This document shows, one piece after another, positions 12,306 through 23,548 of a DNA stretch of 64,000 bases (positions are counted from its first letter, which is position 1; each line of letters opens with the position of its first letter). The stretch covers positions 139,228,040-139,292,039 of the forward strand of contig CM038214.1 of assembly GCA_021442155.1 (NCBI GenBank), written 5' to 3'. Made by a program: the position numbers and the translations under genes. Source of the DNA: Cymbidium sinense. Its lineage: Eukaryota > Streptophyta > Magnoliopsida > Asparagales > Orchidaceae. The notes under the pieces are model-generated. The model did no database searches and had not been told where the DNA came from. It saw only the letters and a list, made by a program, of their open reading frames with translations.

Positions 12306-12717
12306 TAAACCATAAACCAGAAACCCTAAAACTCCTAAACTCAAGTAAAACCCTAAACTCCTAAACCCTAAACCTACAACACTAAACCTACTACCATAAA
12401 CTCCTAAACCCTAAAACCTAAACTCCTAAACTCCTAAACCTTAAACTTAAAACCTAAATCAGAAAAAAGTATAAACCTCAAAACTCTAAACCCTAAATCC
12501 TAAACCTAGACACTGTGTTAAACCCCTAAACCCTAAACCTTAACTATAAACCTAAACCCAAATCCATAAACCCTAAACTAACCCTAAACTAAAATACTTA
12601 AACCCTAAAATCCCTAAACTCTAAAGTTTGAACCCTAGACCTTAAATCATAAACCTCCAACCCTAAACCTACAACCCTAAACCCTAAACCCTAAACCTTA
12701 AATTGTAAACCTTAAAT
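12306..12717. repeat. degenerate telomere-like repeat tract (CCCTAAA), right
   Basis: About 400 bases of CCCTAAA-related units mixed with variants such as CTCCTAAA and CCTACAA. The best run is near 12,676-12,700, with CCCTAAACCCTAAACCCTAA. Orientation is the same as the left tract. It joins the broken outer end of the E3 3' LTR at about 12,745. Together the two tracts bracket the LINE fragment, as if the LINE had inserted into one tract, or both ends had been sealed with telomere-like DNA. Confidence 0.8.
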
Positions 12718-13689
12718 CCTCTTCGTTCAGTTACGTATTGCTACACCACGAAGAAAAAAGATGGGTAGCTAACCTACCCTTTATACAACCTTACAAAATA
12801 ATACATGCTATGGGGTATTCTTTTCTTCATTTCTTCCTTCTCTTCTTTTTAATTTGATTTTCTCCAAAGACATCACAAGGCATCCTAGGGATTGAGGCTT
12901 CTGCCCACTACTCATCTTAATCCCCCATAACACTAATCCTAATTCCTAATTCAAAATTATATTAAAAATAGGAAAAGCAAATCTAGCTACACACAAAAAT
13001 AAATGTTAGCTAAACACACCATATAACATAAGCATTTATATGAATAATTTGGACTTAGCATCCTATATATGGGTAACCAAGCCCACGTATCCTAACGTGA
13101 GTTATGCTTAGGGGCTAAGCAACTCGCACAACAAATGCATTTATATTTTTATTACAGTGGCCCCTCAAGTACAACCCCACAAAAGAAATGATTAAATAAT
13201 CACTACCATCGATCTACTGGGCATATACCCTAACATCTATTCTAAAACATTACATCATAAAACAAAATACAACATCACACATACAATGCCCTAACTTAGC
13301 ACTTCAAGTGGTGACTTAATATTTTAATGTGTGTGCTTAAAGCTTATGTTGCAAGACTTTATTAGGCTTTTTTAGTTCAGGTTTCAATTTGGAGTTTGAA
13401 TTTGTTTAAATTTTACCTTTGGGTTATTTCAATTTAAATGTTTTAATGATTTATTTTTTTTATTTTTATTTCACTTTTATTTGGCTAAAATGATGTTTAG
13501 GTTTTCAAGAATGAAGAGTAGAATGAATTCCATTTATAGAGAACTCACATTATTCTACATCCTAACTCTAAAAGTCTAACTAAGGTCCTTAAGTATGATT
13601 AGCCCATTCATTTGAATTTTTTAATTAATTTGATTTGATTACTTTGATTTGATTTAGATTTTATAATTTACTTTTATTTAATTTACATG

Positions 13690-14160
13690 TATTTTTGATA
13701 GATTAATTTTAGATTAAATGTGTTGTTTTAATTAAATCTTGATAATTCAATATCCTTAATATATAATGAGGTTTAAGTTTTTTAAAATCCGTTTGTCTTT
13801 TTTATTGATTAATTTTAGATTAAATGTGTTGATTTAATTAAATCTTGATAATTCAATATCCTTAATATCTAATGAAGTTTAAGTTTATTTAAATCCATGT
13901 ATTTTTGATTGATTAATTTTAGATTAAATGTGTTGATTTAATTAAATTTTGATAATTCAATATCCTTAATATCTAATGAAGTTTAAGTTTATAAATCCTT
14001 GTGATTGATTAATTTTAGACTAAATGTGTTGATTTAATTAAATTTTGATAATTCAATATCCTTAATATCTAATGAAGTTTAAGTTTGTTTAAATCCATGT
14101 ATTTTTGATTGATTAATTTTAATTAGATGTTCTAATTCAATTAAATCTTGATAGTTTAAT
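13690..14160. repeat. about 100-base tandem repeat in E3 3' LTR
   Basis: Between four and five units of about 97-108 bases. The marker GATAATTCAATATCC recurs near 13,740, 13,848, 13,950 and 14,047, with a decayed copy near 14,150. A related, shorter array lies in the 5' LTR at about 60,150-60,440. Confidence 0.85.
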
Positions 14161-14689
14161 TTCCTTTTAAATTAATATCTAATTCTTTTCTCTTATTAAT
14201 TAGGTGATTTAACTTTATGTTTATTTATATGATTATGGTTCATTGTAGTATGATTGGATTAGATTAGAGATTTTTTAATTGAGTTTGATTCTTTAAAATT
14301 TTTTTATTTTAATCTCATCCATTTGCCATGTTTATCAAAGTTTGGTTTGTATTTTGATTTCTTAGATTGGATAGTTAATTAGTTTATCTCATTTAAGTAG
14401 GGTGAATGAGATTTGATTTGATTACATATTAAATTGATTAGAGCCTTTCTTTATTTGGTTTAATTTTATTTGATTAGCTTTATTGATCTATGGGTTTGCT
14501 TAGGTTCAATGTGATTATTAATTTAATTAAGTATGTTTAGATTAAGTATTAGATTAAATAAGGATTTGTTTAATTTTTAATTTGGTTTCATATTTGTTTA
14601 GGTTGATGATGTAATTAATGACTTAATGATATAGGTTTAATTTAGGATTTGATTGGCATTTAATTACATTTTAATTATGTTCAAATTTA

Positions 14690-14965
14690 TGTTTGATTAA
14701 GCTTAAGTTTAATATGATTAATTTGATTAACTTAATTAGCTTATTTAAGAGGTGTGATCAATTATTAAATTAAATAAAGATTTATTTAATTTTTAATTTG
14801 AATTCATATTTATTTAAGTTAATGATGTAATTAATGATGTAATGATTTAAGTTTAAATTAGGATTTGATTGGCATTTAATTGCATTTTTTATGTTTGATT
14901 AAGCTTAAGTTTAATATAATTAATTTGATTAACTTAATTAGCTTATTTAAGAGGTGTGATCAAAT
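14690..14965. repeat. about 200-base direct repeat in E3 3' LTR
   Basis: The sequence around TTAATTTGATTAACTTAATT followed by AGCTTATTTAAGAGGTGTG occurs at about 14,716-14,760 and again at about 14,915-14,960. The 5' LTR has the same pair near 60,910-60,955 and 61,100-61,130. Confidence 0.75.
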
Positions 14966-16677
14966 TAATTAGTAGATTAATTATGTGTTTGATTTGAATT
15001 AATTTTAATGAGATCTATAAAGTTAATTTGGTTCATTAAGATGATGGATTAATTCATTAAGTTTGCATTAATTAAATGTTTAATTAATTAAGTTTGATTG
15101 GGGGTAACTAAATTTTTAAATCATTATATTAATTAAAGGTTTGTTTAATTAGAGATTAATGATTACCCATATATGAGTTATTTGATTTAGTTAAGTGTTT
15201 TACTTAAGTTTGATTTGATTAAAGGATTATTATGATTATCATTGTTATTAAGTGAATTAACTATTTATTTTATTTGATTAAGTTTGATTATTTATGATTA
15301 GAGTTTTATCGATTTGATTCATTTATTATGTTTATTTAATTTCATTAATGTGTTTGATTTAGTTATTAATTTGAAATATTTAATGATTGGTAACTCTCTT
15401 ATTCCAAATCACTTTAGATTTGATTTGGCTTAATGAATGTGCTAATTAGCTTCAGTTAATTTGGTTTAATGAAGAAAAATTGGAAAGGTGTGAATTGAAT
15501 TAATTAACCCTTCACCCAGTTAATTAACTAATTTATAAGGCCAATATGATATGCATATGCTTTGGAAATAAAATCAACAATGATCTTATGAAAATAAAAG
15601 GGCCAAATGCAATTTGGCTGGCTCATGAATTAATTAAACTAAAGGGTTTAATTAAGTACTCTTATAACCCTCCCACACATGTAGGCTAGTTATAATTTCA
15701 TTAGAATTCTCTTCGATTGTTGAACACCTAAGAATCAATCCAAGAAACTTAATTAGACAAGTTCTGGAATGATTATGATTTCAATTTGATTAATCAAGCC
15801 ATTTAATTAATGAATTAAACTATTAATTAATCTCATCTCAAGTGAACTTGAACTTAGGAAAAGAATGGGAAAGAGGCCCCAATCTCATTCCCCATGTCCA
15901 TCCACTACCTCACAATGATTAGAAAGCTTAATTAATGATTTTTCTTGTTGTTTTGAATATTAATTAATAACATAATTACTTAAGAGAGTAATTAAGGCTA
16001 AGACAAACAATATCTTTAATTAACCAAGGAATAATTTTCAAGAAAGTCATAGGAGGTAGAGGTCATCCCATTAATCAACTTTAGAAAGTTTGGAATTAAT
16101 TACTTGGGTAATTAGGTATTAATTAAGCTAATTAAGTTTTCAATTAAACTTAAATTAAGCCTTAATTACTATTCAAAATTAATTAGAATTAATTTTAAAT
16201 TAAGCCCCTGAAATACCTTTAAAATGAGCCCTCATTTATATTTTTTTGGATTTTTTTTAGTTATGAATTTCCAAAGTTTTAGTTGATTTTCCAAATTTTA
16301 TAAGGTTTACTTGATTTGTTTAATTAAAATAGATCATTTGAACTTCTAAATTCAATATATTTTGATCCAAACCATCATTTTTTCTTGAAATGTTTATGGT
16401 AGGTAGATTTTAAGCTTATTTCAATCTCTAAAATTTCACTTTAATCAAACTTGAATTTTTAGAGTAATTAATGAAGTTTGATTTTCACTAAAACTTAAAT
16501 TAAGCTCAAACCATTCATTAGAATTTGGAGATTTTGATTGGTTGGATTCCTCTCAAAGATGGGTCCAATGAGCCTTATTTGTAATTTTTTTTTTAAGTAT
16601 TTTTATTTTTTATGAATTTTCAAAGTTTCAAGATAGTTAAATAATTTTAAAATAAAAATAGGCATTTTCCACTTAAC

Positions 16678-16990
16678 CTAGCGCGTGTGACGCGATGCAA
16701 TGTGGTGCCATGTGGCTATGAGGCACTTGTCCCAGCGTGGCATGGTTGCCACCTTGTCGCGATTGCACCGCGGTGCCACATGTAAAAAAATTGCACGACA
16801 TGGGATCATGATGCACGGGTGGTGTGATCGTGATCATGGTGGATGGTGATCAGTTATCTAGGGTGCATCCGTGGATCGGCTACCATGAATGCATCGAATC
16901 ATCCGCGGTCGATGCGATTCGGATCCGAACAATCATCCGATGAGATCCGATCTCCGAATGAGCGGTGGATGGTTGGCGAAATCATGGAAC
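16678..16990. promoter_or_regulatory. CpG-rich patch in E3 3' LTR, candidate promoter zone
   Basis: About 300 bases rich in C, G and CpG (GCGCGTGTGACGCGATGC at 16,681 and following) inside very AT-rich LTR DNA. A matching patch lies at 63,432-63,760 in the 5' LTR, and comparable patches lie in the E4 LTRs near 27,910-28,400 and 47,480-47,960. Such base composition with conserved position could mark a control region. That is inference only; I cannot place a TATA box or start site. Confidence 0.3.
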
Positions 16991-17699
16991 ACTATTCATT
17001 CGAGGATTTTCACAATTTTGAACTAAATTTCATCGATTTATCATTTTCATGGCAATTTTCACCAAAAAATCTATTAATTCATTAGGAATAAATATAATAA
17101 AAAAATATAGGCTTCTCTAAGAAAATTCTAAAATCATGCAAGAATGACATAAATAGAAGTTCCTAAGATTAAAGAAAGGCTAAATTACCTCATGGGATAG
17201 TTTTGGTGGTGGTGAAGATCGGCGCTCGGTGCAAGAGGAAGCTTTGGAATGAGTGTAGCCTGCCTTCACTTGAATGATGTATTTTCCGGTGCTTGCCATT
17301 TCTCATGAATCTACAATTTTGATGTTTTTGGCTCAAGAGAGGTGGGGAAGTGGTAGTTGATTGCTTTGGGGAGCTCTTGGGGGCTAAATAGTGGTAGGAG
17401 GAAGAGAAATGAAGCCTCATTTCCCCCTCTTTTAATAGTGGCCAAAAATCCTCCTTTTTTGAATTTTTGGCTCGAAAGTGTTATCATTTTGCTTGGGGTG
17501 GTTGGGATGAATGATGGATTGATTGAGGACTTTGGATTTTTTCTCCAAAGTCTTCTTTTGCTGCCATATGATCAGCTCTATTGAATGCAAATGTTGGGGA
17601 GGAGGTGAATGCATGTGATGAGGAAAATTAAATGAGGTTGGGTGGAATCCTATGTGGGGGAGGATTAATGAAAGATTTAGTTTGGTTGGGTTGATTTTG

Positions 17700-18720
17700 G
17701 GCTTATCCCAAATGATTTGGGTTGGTTTGAGCCCAATGGGTCATGGCTTGGTTTTGGATTTGGTTCAATTTGGGTCATATGGGTCATATTGGGTCATGTC
17801 AGTTAGGTTGACCAATTGGTCAAATTAGGTCAAACCAAGGATTGAGTTCAAATGATGATTTAAAGAGTTTTGGTATGATCAATTTGATTTAATTTGACTT
17901 AGAATTGATTTTGGCTCATTTGGAATCAAATGGGTCAAATTGACCAATTTGACCAAAATTGGCCAAATTGGCTTGGGTTATGGGTTGATTCATGTTCAAT
18001 TGGCTAATTGAAGTTGAATGTGGTCTTTGGTTTGAATCAATTTGGATTTAATTTGTATTTAGGCTAAATTGACCCTTTAGTCCAATTTGGGCTAGGTTTG
18101 GTCAAGTTGACCAATTGGTCAAATTAGGCTCAATTATGGCTTTGGTCATGTTCAATAATAAATTTGGAATGAATTTGAGCCATTGGTTGCAATCAATTTT
18201 CGTTGGATGATGATTTAATTTGGTCCTTTAGGCCAATTTGGGTCAACTTGGATCGAATGGCCAATTGGGCTTGGTTTGGCTCAATTGGTGGTCAAGTCAT
18301 ATTTAAATATTAATTTTAGGTTGATTCAAATCATTGGTTTCAATCAATTTGATTTTGGATGAGTTTTGGCTAGTTATGGTTCATGTGAGGTAAGGGTTGA
18401 CTTGGTCAAATGACTAAGTTGACTTGGTTTGATCCAATTGCAATTGATCATCTAGGTGATCAACAATCATGGTGGAAGATTTTGGTGAGCTTAGTTCAAT
18501 CCAATTTGGGTTGGATTGGAAGTTGACTCAAATGGGTCCTTAAGGTCACTTTGGGTCAAGTGGACTTAAGTGGTCAATTGTTTGGTTTTGGTTTGATTGA
18601 GTTTAGTTGAACTTATATATGAGCCAGATTAAAATATAAATTCAAGGGCAATCAATTTGGCATAAGGGATTTTGGCTCATTTGAAATTTTCAAGTCAAAA
18701 GGGCTAGGTTGGGTTTGACT
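17700..18720. promoter_or_regulatory. TTGACC/GGTCAA-dense zone with 16-base palindromes (E3 3' LTR)
   Basis: TTGACC and its complement GGTCAA occur over and over here. The perfect palindrome TTGACCAATTGGTCAA occurs at 17,808-17,823 and 18,107-18,122. TTGAC(C/T) is the W-box bound by plant WRKY transcription factors. The same zone is present in every LTR copy of the window. Whether it is bound is not known. Confidence 0.45.
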
Positions 18721-19361
18721 TGGGTTGGCTTCAATTTGATTTGATGATTATAGGTTTCATTTATATTTGGGTAGATAATTGAATGAATGATTGATTCAGA
18801 GAAAATCCATTGGTTTTGAGTTGATTTGGATAGGATTTGGCTAAGTCCATTAAATTGGTTTAAGGGTTTGGATTTAGGTTTGGATCATGGTTTGAAGTTG
18901 AGTTTGAGTTTGAATTTGATAAATTGATCAAAGGGTTGAATTGATCTTTGAGAAAGTCAATTGAATTTGGATTGATTTGGATTTGGCTAAGGCTAAATCT
19001 ATAAGATAAATCATAGGGCTTAGGAAGGATTTTGATTTGACTTGATTTTGGGTTTCAATCATTTGGAGTTAAATTTGGAATTAGATTTGGAATTTGAATT
19101 TGAATTTGAGGTTTGGTTTGAGATTTGAATCTGGGTTCTATTTGAAGGTGTATATGTAGTGGGTTTAGGCTATAGGATAAGTGATTTCCTTAAGCCTTAA
19201 GGCATAGCCTAATCCTATGGTTAACCTTTCTAAGTCTCTAGGCTTAGGTTAAGTGTTCACCTAATCACTAGAAGTGTCTTATGACTAAGGAGTTCTTAGT
19301 GTCTAGAAGAGTCCTAAGTCTAAGAAGGGGAGGTTAAGAGCTCACTCCAAAAGTGAGGTCA

Positions 19362-19381
19362 ATGAAAGGACCCCCAATAGG
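19362..19381 (-). other. candidate polypurine tract of E3
   Basis: Just inside the 3' LTR the minus strand reads CCTATTGGGGGTCCTTTCAT before the LTR start TGACC. The GGGGG run is a plausible relic of a plus-strand primer, but it is not a clean purine tract. The E4 counterpart at 31,288-31,306 (TATTGGCGCCTTTGT) is even less purine-rich. Low confidence. Confidence 0.3.
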
Positions 19382-19837
19382 TGTGGTGTAACTGACAAGG
19401 CACACCACACATATTGGCGTTGACCGAAATGATCAACAGCATCCAGAAGATTGCAAACATTAATAGAAATGATCTTTACCTAGACCTGGGAGGTAGATAG
19501 AATCACGATCTTAGTGTGATGCAGCTCTCTTTATGCTAAGGGCATAAGAGAGCAAGAAGGAATTTGTTGGGGATTGAGTACATGAACCTTCCACTAGGGA
19601 AGCAGGTTCAAGTTATCCACTAAGGGATAAGAATTTGAGTTTGATTGTGAATATGATTAGTTTGGGTGTGTATTCGCTTGGGATAAGAATCTATAATCTG
19701 ATGGGGATCAAGATCGAACTGATTTTAATTTATTTTATTTTAATTAATGTGGAGGCATATCTGCTAGGGATATGTGCTCGAATCCGTTATGGATTGGGTA
19801 TATGAACCTTCCACTAGTGAAGTAGGCTCGGGCTATC

Positions 19838-20088
19838 CACTGGGGATAAGAATTTGATTAGATTTCTTTGATTTTTTTTATTAGACTCCATTGGGGAGGT
19901 TGGTTTAATTTTTTATGGCTCCACTGGGGAGAAGGATTCTAGACTGAGGGCATATCTACTGGGGATGTACACTCGATTGAATTTGTTTGATTTAGATCTA
20001 GGTTCCACTATGGAGGCTAATTTGATTTGCACCTCACTGGGGAGAATTTTGGTTTGTCCGATATGTTTAATTTGACTCCTCTGGGGAG
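19838..20088 (+). other. cluster of primer-binding-site-like motifs, antisense in the element RNA
   Basis: The plus strand has GACTCCATTGGGGAG (19,884-19,898), GGCTCCACTGGGGAGA (19,917-19,932), CCTCACTGGGGAGAAT (20,032-20,047) and GACTCCTCTGGGGAG (20,074-20,088), plus weaker copies such as TCCACTGGGGATAAG near 19,840. These resemble the primer-binding-site consensus GACTCCGCTGGGGA, but on the strand opposite to the element, so the element RNA would contain the complement. Confidence 0.55.
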
Positions 20089-22205
20089 ATTGGTTTTGAA
20101 TTTATTTTGTTATGGAACCTGTTGGTGTGCGATGGACTACATTAAGAAGGAGCCACGGGGCCTTAGCCTGTCTTAGATTTAGAAGTCCAAAGGGGTAGTC
20201 GACCTATCATAAGGTAGGACTATTCGATCTAAGGGATTGCCTTTCAATGTGCAATGACTATGCTAGAAAGAAAGTGTAGCAGACTTACATCTTCTAAAAG
20301 AGGGAAAAGCTGCTGGGGTGATCTGTTGGATGGACAACACAATGAACCTACCTAAAGTGACTTCTGAGTGAGTGCTACTAGGGATCTTACCTCAACTCAG
20401 GAGTAGTCCTGATGATTAATTTGATTTATATTGATTTGATTTAATTTAATTTGGTGTGTTATGTTATGGACCTATTATGCGATGGACCTACTAAGAAGGG
20501 GCTATGTCGGCCTTGACCTATCTCAGATTTACATATATAAAGGGGTAGTCTACCAACCACAAGGTAGGATTATCCAGCCTAAGGGTTGCCTTTCGGTGTG
20601 CAATGGATGTTCTAGAAAGAAAGCATAGTAGACTTACATCTTCTAAAGTAGGGATCAACCGTTGGGGTGATCTGTCAATGGCACAATAAATCAATCCTGA
20701 CCTAAGGTGACTATTTGAGCGAATGCCACTATGGACTCATATCGACTCAAGAATAGTCAGAATTAATTTAATTTTAGATGGACCTTATCAGTGTGCGATG
20801 GATCTACTAAGAAGGAGCTAATATCATCCTAGACTTATCTTAGATTTACAAATTCAAAGAGATAGTCTACCAAGTTAGGTAGAACTAACTAACATAAGGG
20901 ATGCCTTTCAGTTTGTAATGGTTGAGTTAGGAAGAAAGCTCATGGACTCACATCTTCTTAAACAATGAACCATTGGGGTGATCATAAACTTGCAACAAAT
21001 TGGAGACTGGGCTGCATTGGTTTTACAATGGTCATCTTTGGAAAGAATGCATAATAGACTTATATCTTTCAAAGTAAGGATGACTGTCGGGGTGACCTGT
21101 TGGTGGCACAACAAGTTGAACCCAACCTAAGGGCGACTACTGAGAGAGTGTGGACCCGAGGACTTATCTCAACTCAAAAGCGGTGGCGATTCTTATGGAG
21201 TTTTGCTAACGCCTAAATATAGGATGCCTGCTTGGGAAAGGGGCCACTGAGGGCTTGAATTCCTAATCTACAAGTGAAGATATATTTTGTTTATTTGATA
21301 TTTACATGGACCCTCTTGGTTTGTGAGGGACCACATTGAGAAGGATCTTATATCAGCCTAGTCCTATCTTAGACTTACTAGACCAAGGGAGAATGTGTCC
21401 ACGAATAAATCCTCCAACCACAGGGGTGGTTACTAGGACTGTCCAATCCAAAAATAACCGGGGTATTGTCTAAATGGGGTCGCTAAGGACGATCTAAATA
21501 GAGCCCCAGGGAGGTGCTAGGGCTTTATCCAAAACCCTGTAAAAGAAAGTCTATAGGTATTCGATGGCCAACTCAGGGAGAAAGGGTAAGGACTCACATG
21601 TGTAGAGAGGTGTATCCACTGGGTGAGTCACCATCAGCATAGCGATAACCAACCAACCTAAGGTGCCCGTCAGTTTGCGATAATCATTCTAGAAAGAAGG
21701 TGTGCAGGCTTACATCTCTCTAAAGCAAAATTGATCACCGGGATAGTCTATCTTTAGCTCGTCAGGAGCAATCTGACCTAGGAAGATTACTAAATGATGA
21801 GTCCTATGTAAAGACTAGACCCAAGCTTATGTAGTTAGGAGGAAAGGATCTATTGAGGGACTTATCCTAAACCTCAAATATACTGGACCTAGTCAACCTA
21901 GTCAATGCATATTGGCTAATCAAAAAAGAAAACATGTAGGCTTACATCCTTTTAAATAAAGTCAACATAGGATAGCTAACCGCCTGCGCAGTAAGGCCTA
22001 CCAAACTGATAAGGTGCTCATTGGTTTGCAATAATCAAGTTAGGAAGAAAGCAGGGGGACACACATCCGGTGACCACTAGGGTGACACACTAGCAAGGTA
22101 GCGCATCAGCCGGACCTAATGAGTGAGTGCCACGGGGGGCTTGCTCCCACATCAAAATAGCCTGAGATGAAAGATATGTGTTTGCTTGTGTTGTGAAAGA
22201 GGGAA

Positions 22206-22470
22206 TAAGATGCTGCTTGGGTTCTCTTACACCTACCCTTAACACATAGAATAATTGATGAAATAGCATTGCAGGAGCAATTATGACTCCACCAAGAAAA
22301 GATGCCGCTTGGGTTCCCTTACGCTTAACTTAGTTGTACTAGTTGAAATAGGATGCCTCTTGTGTTCTCTTACACCTATCCTAATAGCACTGGAGGATCA
22401 TTTATAGTTTGTGTTTATGTTGTGGAGGGATAGGATGCCTCTTGGGTTCTCTTATACCTACCCTAAACAC
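22206..22470. repeat. four copies of a GGATGCCTCTTGGGTTCTC unit (E3)
   Basis: A unit of about 35 bases, best seen as GATGCCTCTTGGGTTCTCTT followed by A(C/T)ACCTACCCTAA, occurs near 22,208, 22,302, 22,351 and 22,433. E4 has the same four-copy block near 33,338, 33,433, 33,483 and 33,556, just downstream of integrase in element orientation. Function unknown. Confidence 0.8.
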
Positions 22471-22567
22471 ATCATGGCAGATTCACAAGCAAAAGATATT
22501 TATAACATAGAAGAGATAAGATTTGAGATGAAAGGAAGTTTTATTGATAATTATTTTCAAACAAGAT

Positions 22568-23548
22568 TTATGGATAGTATTTCTTTAAGTAGAGTCCATT
22601 GATTGGAAGCATCGGGCGCTCTCCCTTATAATTTATGAGTTTATAAGATCCTCCTTGATAGGCTTTCTCTATGGCATAAGGGCCTTCCCAAGTGGGTTCA
22701 AACTTGCCTCCCATCTTTTGATGGGAAATAATTGGTCTCCTTAGAACTAAAATATGCTCTCCTACTTGAAAAGCTCTAGGACGGACCAACTTATTGTGAA
22801 TCATTTTGGCTTTGTACAACGAGGTTATGGCATGCCCAAGGCATCTCTCCTCAAACCTTGATCTCTTCCAAACTTGGCATTCTACTCATTGTGATTTTAC
22901 TACCCACGATTATCCTTAGTGATGGGAGTTGGACTTCTAATGGTAGAATGACTTTAGACCCATACACTAAGAAGAATGGGGTAGATTGAGTTGGAGTTCT
23001 ATATGTGGTGCGGTAGGCCCACAAGGCTTCAACTAACTGTTCATGCCACTATCACTTGTTGTCATCGAGTGTCTTCTTTAATATTTGGATGAGAGTTTTG
23101 TTGAAGGCTTCTAAGCCATTTGCCCTTGGGCAGTAGATGGTAGAATATCTCCAATCTATGTTGTGTCTCTGAGCAAAGCTATTGATTTTAGTGCTCTTGA
23201 ATGCATCACCATTATTGGATATAACTCATCGAAGCACCCTGAACCTATATACGATATGGTTTTTAAAAAACTGGAGCACATGCTGAGTTGTGACCTCTCT
23301 AAGTGGGATTGCCTCTGCCCACTTGGAAAAGTAGTTGGTGGCAGCTAGGATGAACTGATGACCTATGGAAGAAAGGAGGATCGATCAGACCCATTATGTC
23401 AGTATGCCAACACTCAAATGGCCATGAGGCTAATGTAGGATGTAGAATGTTGGGTGGTTGATGTAGGACCACACCGTGCACCTAACATTAGTGGCATCTC
23501 CTAGCTACATCCATGCAGTCTGTGATCATCGAAGGCCAGTAGTATCCG
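22568..23548 (-). pseudogene. integrase, C-terminal and core domains (E3), interrupted by E4
   Basis: Integrase joins element DNA to the host chromosome. An open stretch at 22,568-22,819 on the minus strand encodes the C-terminal domain with a GKFEPTWEGPY motif (the GPY/F module) and a PING..LKKYY end. The core lies at about 22,850-23,450, including a WHTDIMG motif around its first catalytic Asp and an NGLAEAFNK-type Glu region. The second catalytic Asp (normally SDNG) reads SNNG; the changed codon is at 23,214-23,216. The zinc-finger part begins near 23,450 and is cut at 23,548 by E4. Stops and frameshifts occur in several places. Confidence 0.8.
23540..23547. other. imperfect target duplication, left side of E4
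   Basis: TAGTATCC at 23,540-23,547 before the E4 LTR, compared with TAGTTTCC at 50,984-50,991 after the other LTR. The uninterrupted sequence in E4 itself reads AGTAGTATCCTAGT (near 34,661). One mismatch and one odd base beside each LTR make the exact length uncertain (Ty3-type integrases usually give 5 bases). Confidence 0.6.

Larger units (their letters stand above)
12745..19361 (-). repeat. E3 3' LTR (outer end truncated)
   Basis: Matches the E3 5' LTR from 59,260 to the window end (which corresponds to about 17,185 here) and matches E4 LTRs more distantly. The inner end GAGGTCA at 19,355-19,361 is the complement of the LTR start TGACCTC. The outer end expected to begin TGGTGTTTATTTTTG, as at 57,919, is missing; instead telomere-like repeats adjoin. 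The LTR holds AT-rich DNA with short tandem repeats, a CpG-rich patch (16,678-16,990) and a TTGACC-rich zone (17,700-18,700). Small open frames in it have no recognisable homology. Confidence 0.85.
19382..22560 (-). repeat. E3 3' noncoding region with about 340-base tandem repeats
   Basis: No coding sequence is recognised in these 3.2 kb. The phrase GCGATGGA followed by CTAAGAAGGAGC marks unit starts near 20,115, 20,463 and 20,777, with a diverged start near 21,306, giving a period of about 315-350 and then a longer step. Each unit also has a TAGAAAGAAAG...GACTTACATCTTCTAAAG phrase. Diverged parts of the unit continue to about 22,130. E4 has the same arrangement at 31,616-33,270. Ogre-type elements are known for long 3' noncoding regions with tandem repeats, so the pattern fits the family. 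Confidence 0.75.

Noticed and set aside
10398..12717. A true chromosome end (telomere)
   Set aside because: The CCCTAAA units are degenerate and mixed, keep one orientation on both sides, and are flanked by long retroelement sequence on either side.
22411..22602. Plus-strand frame of 63 codons
   Set aside because: It spans the GGATGCCTCTTGGGTTCTC repeats and the integrase end on the other strand; no homology.
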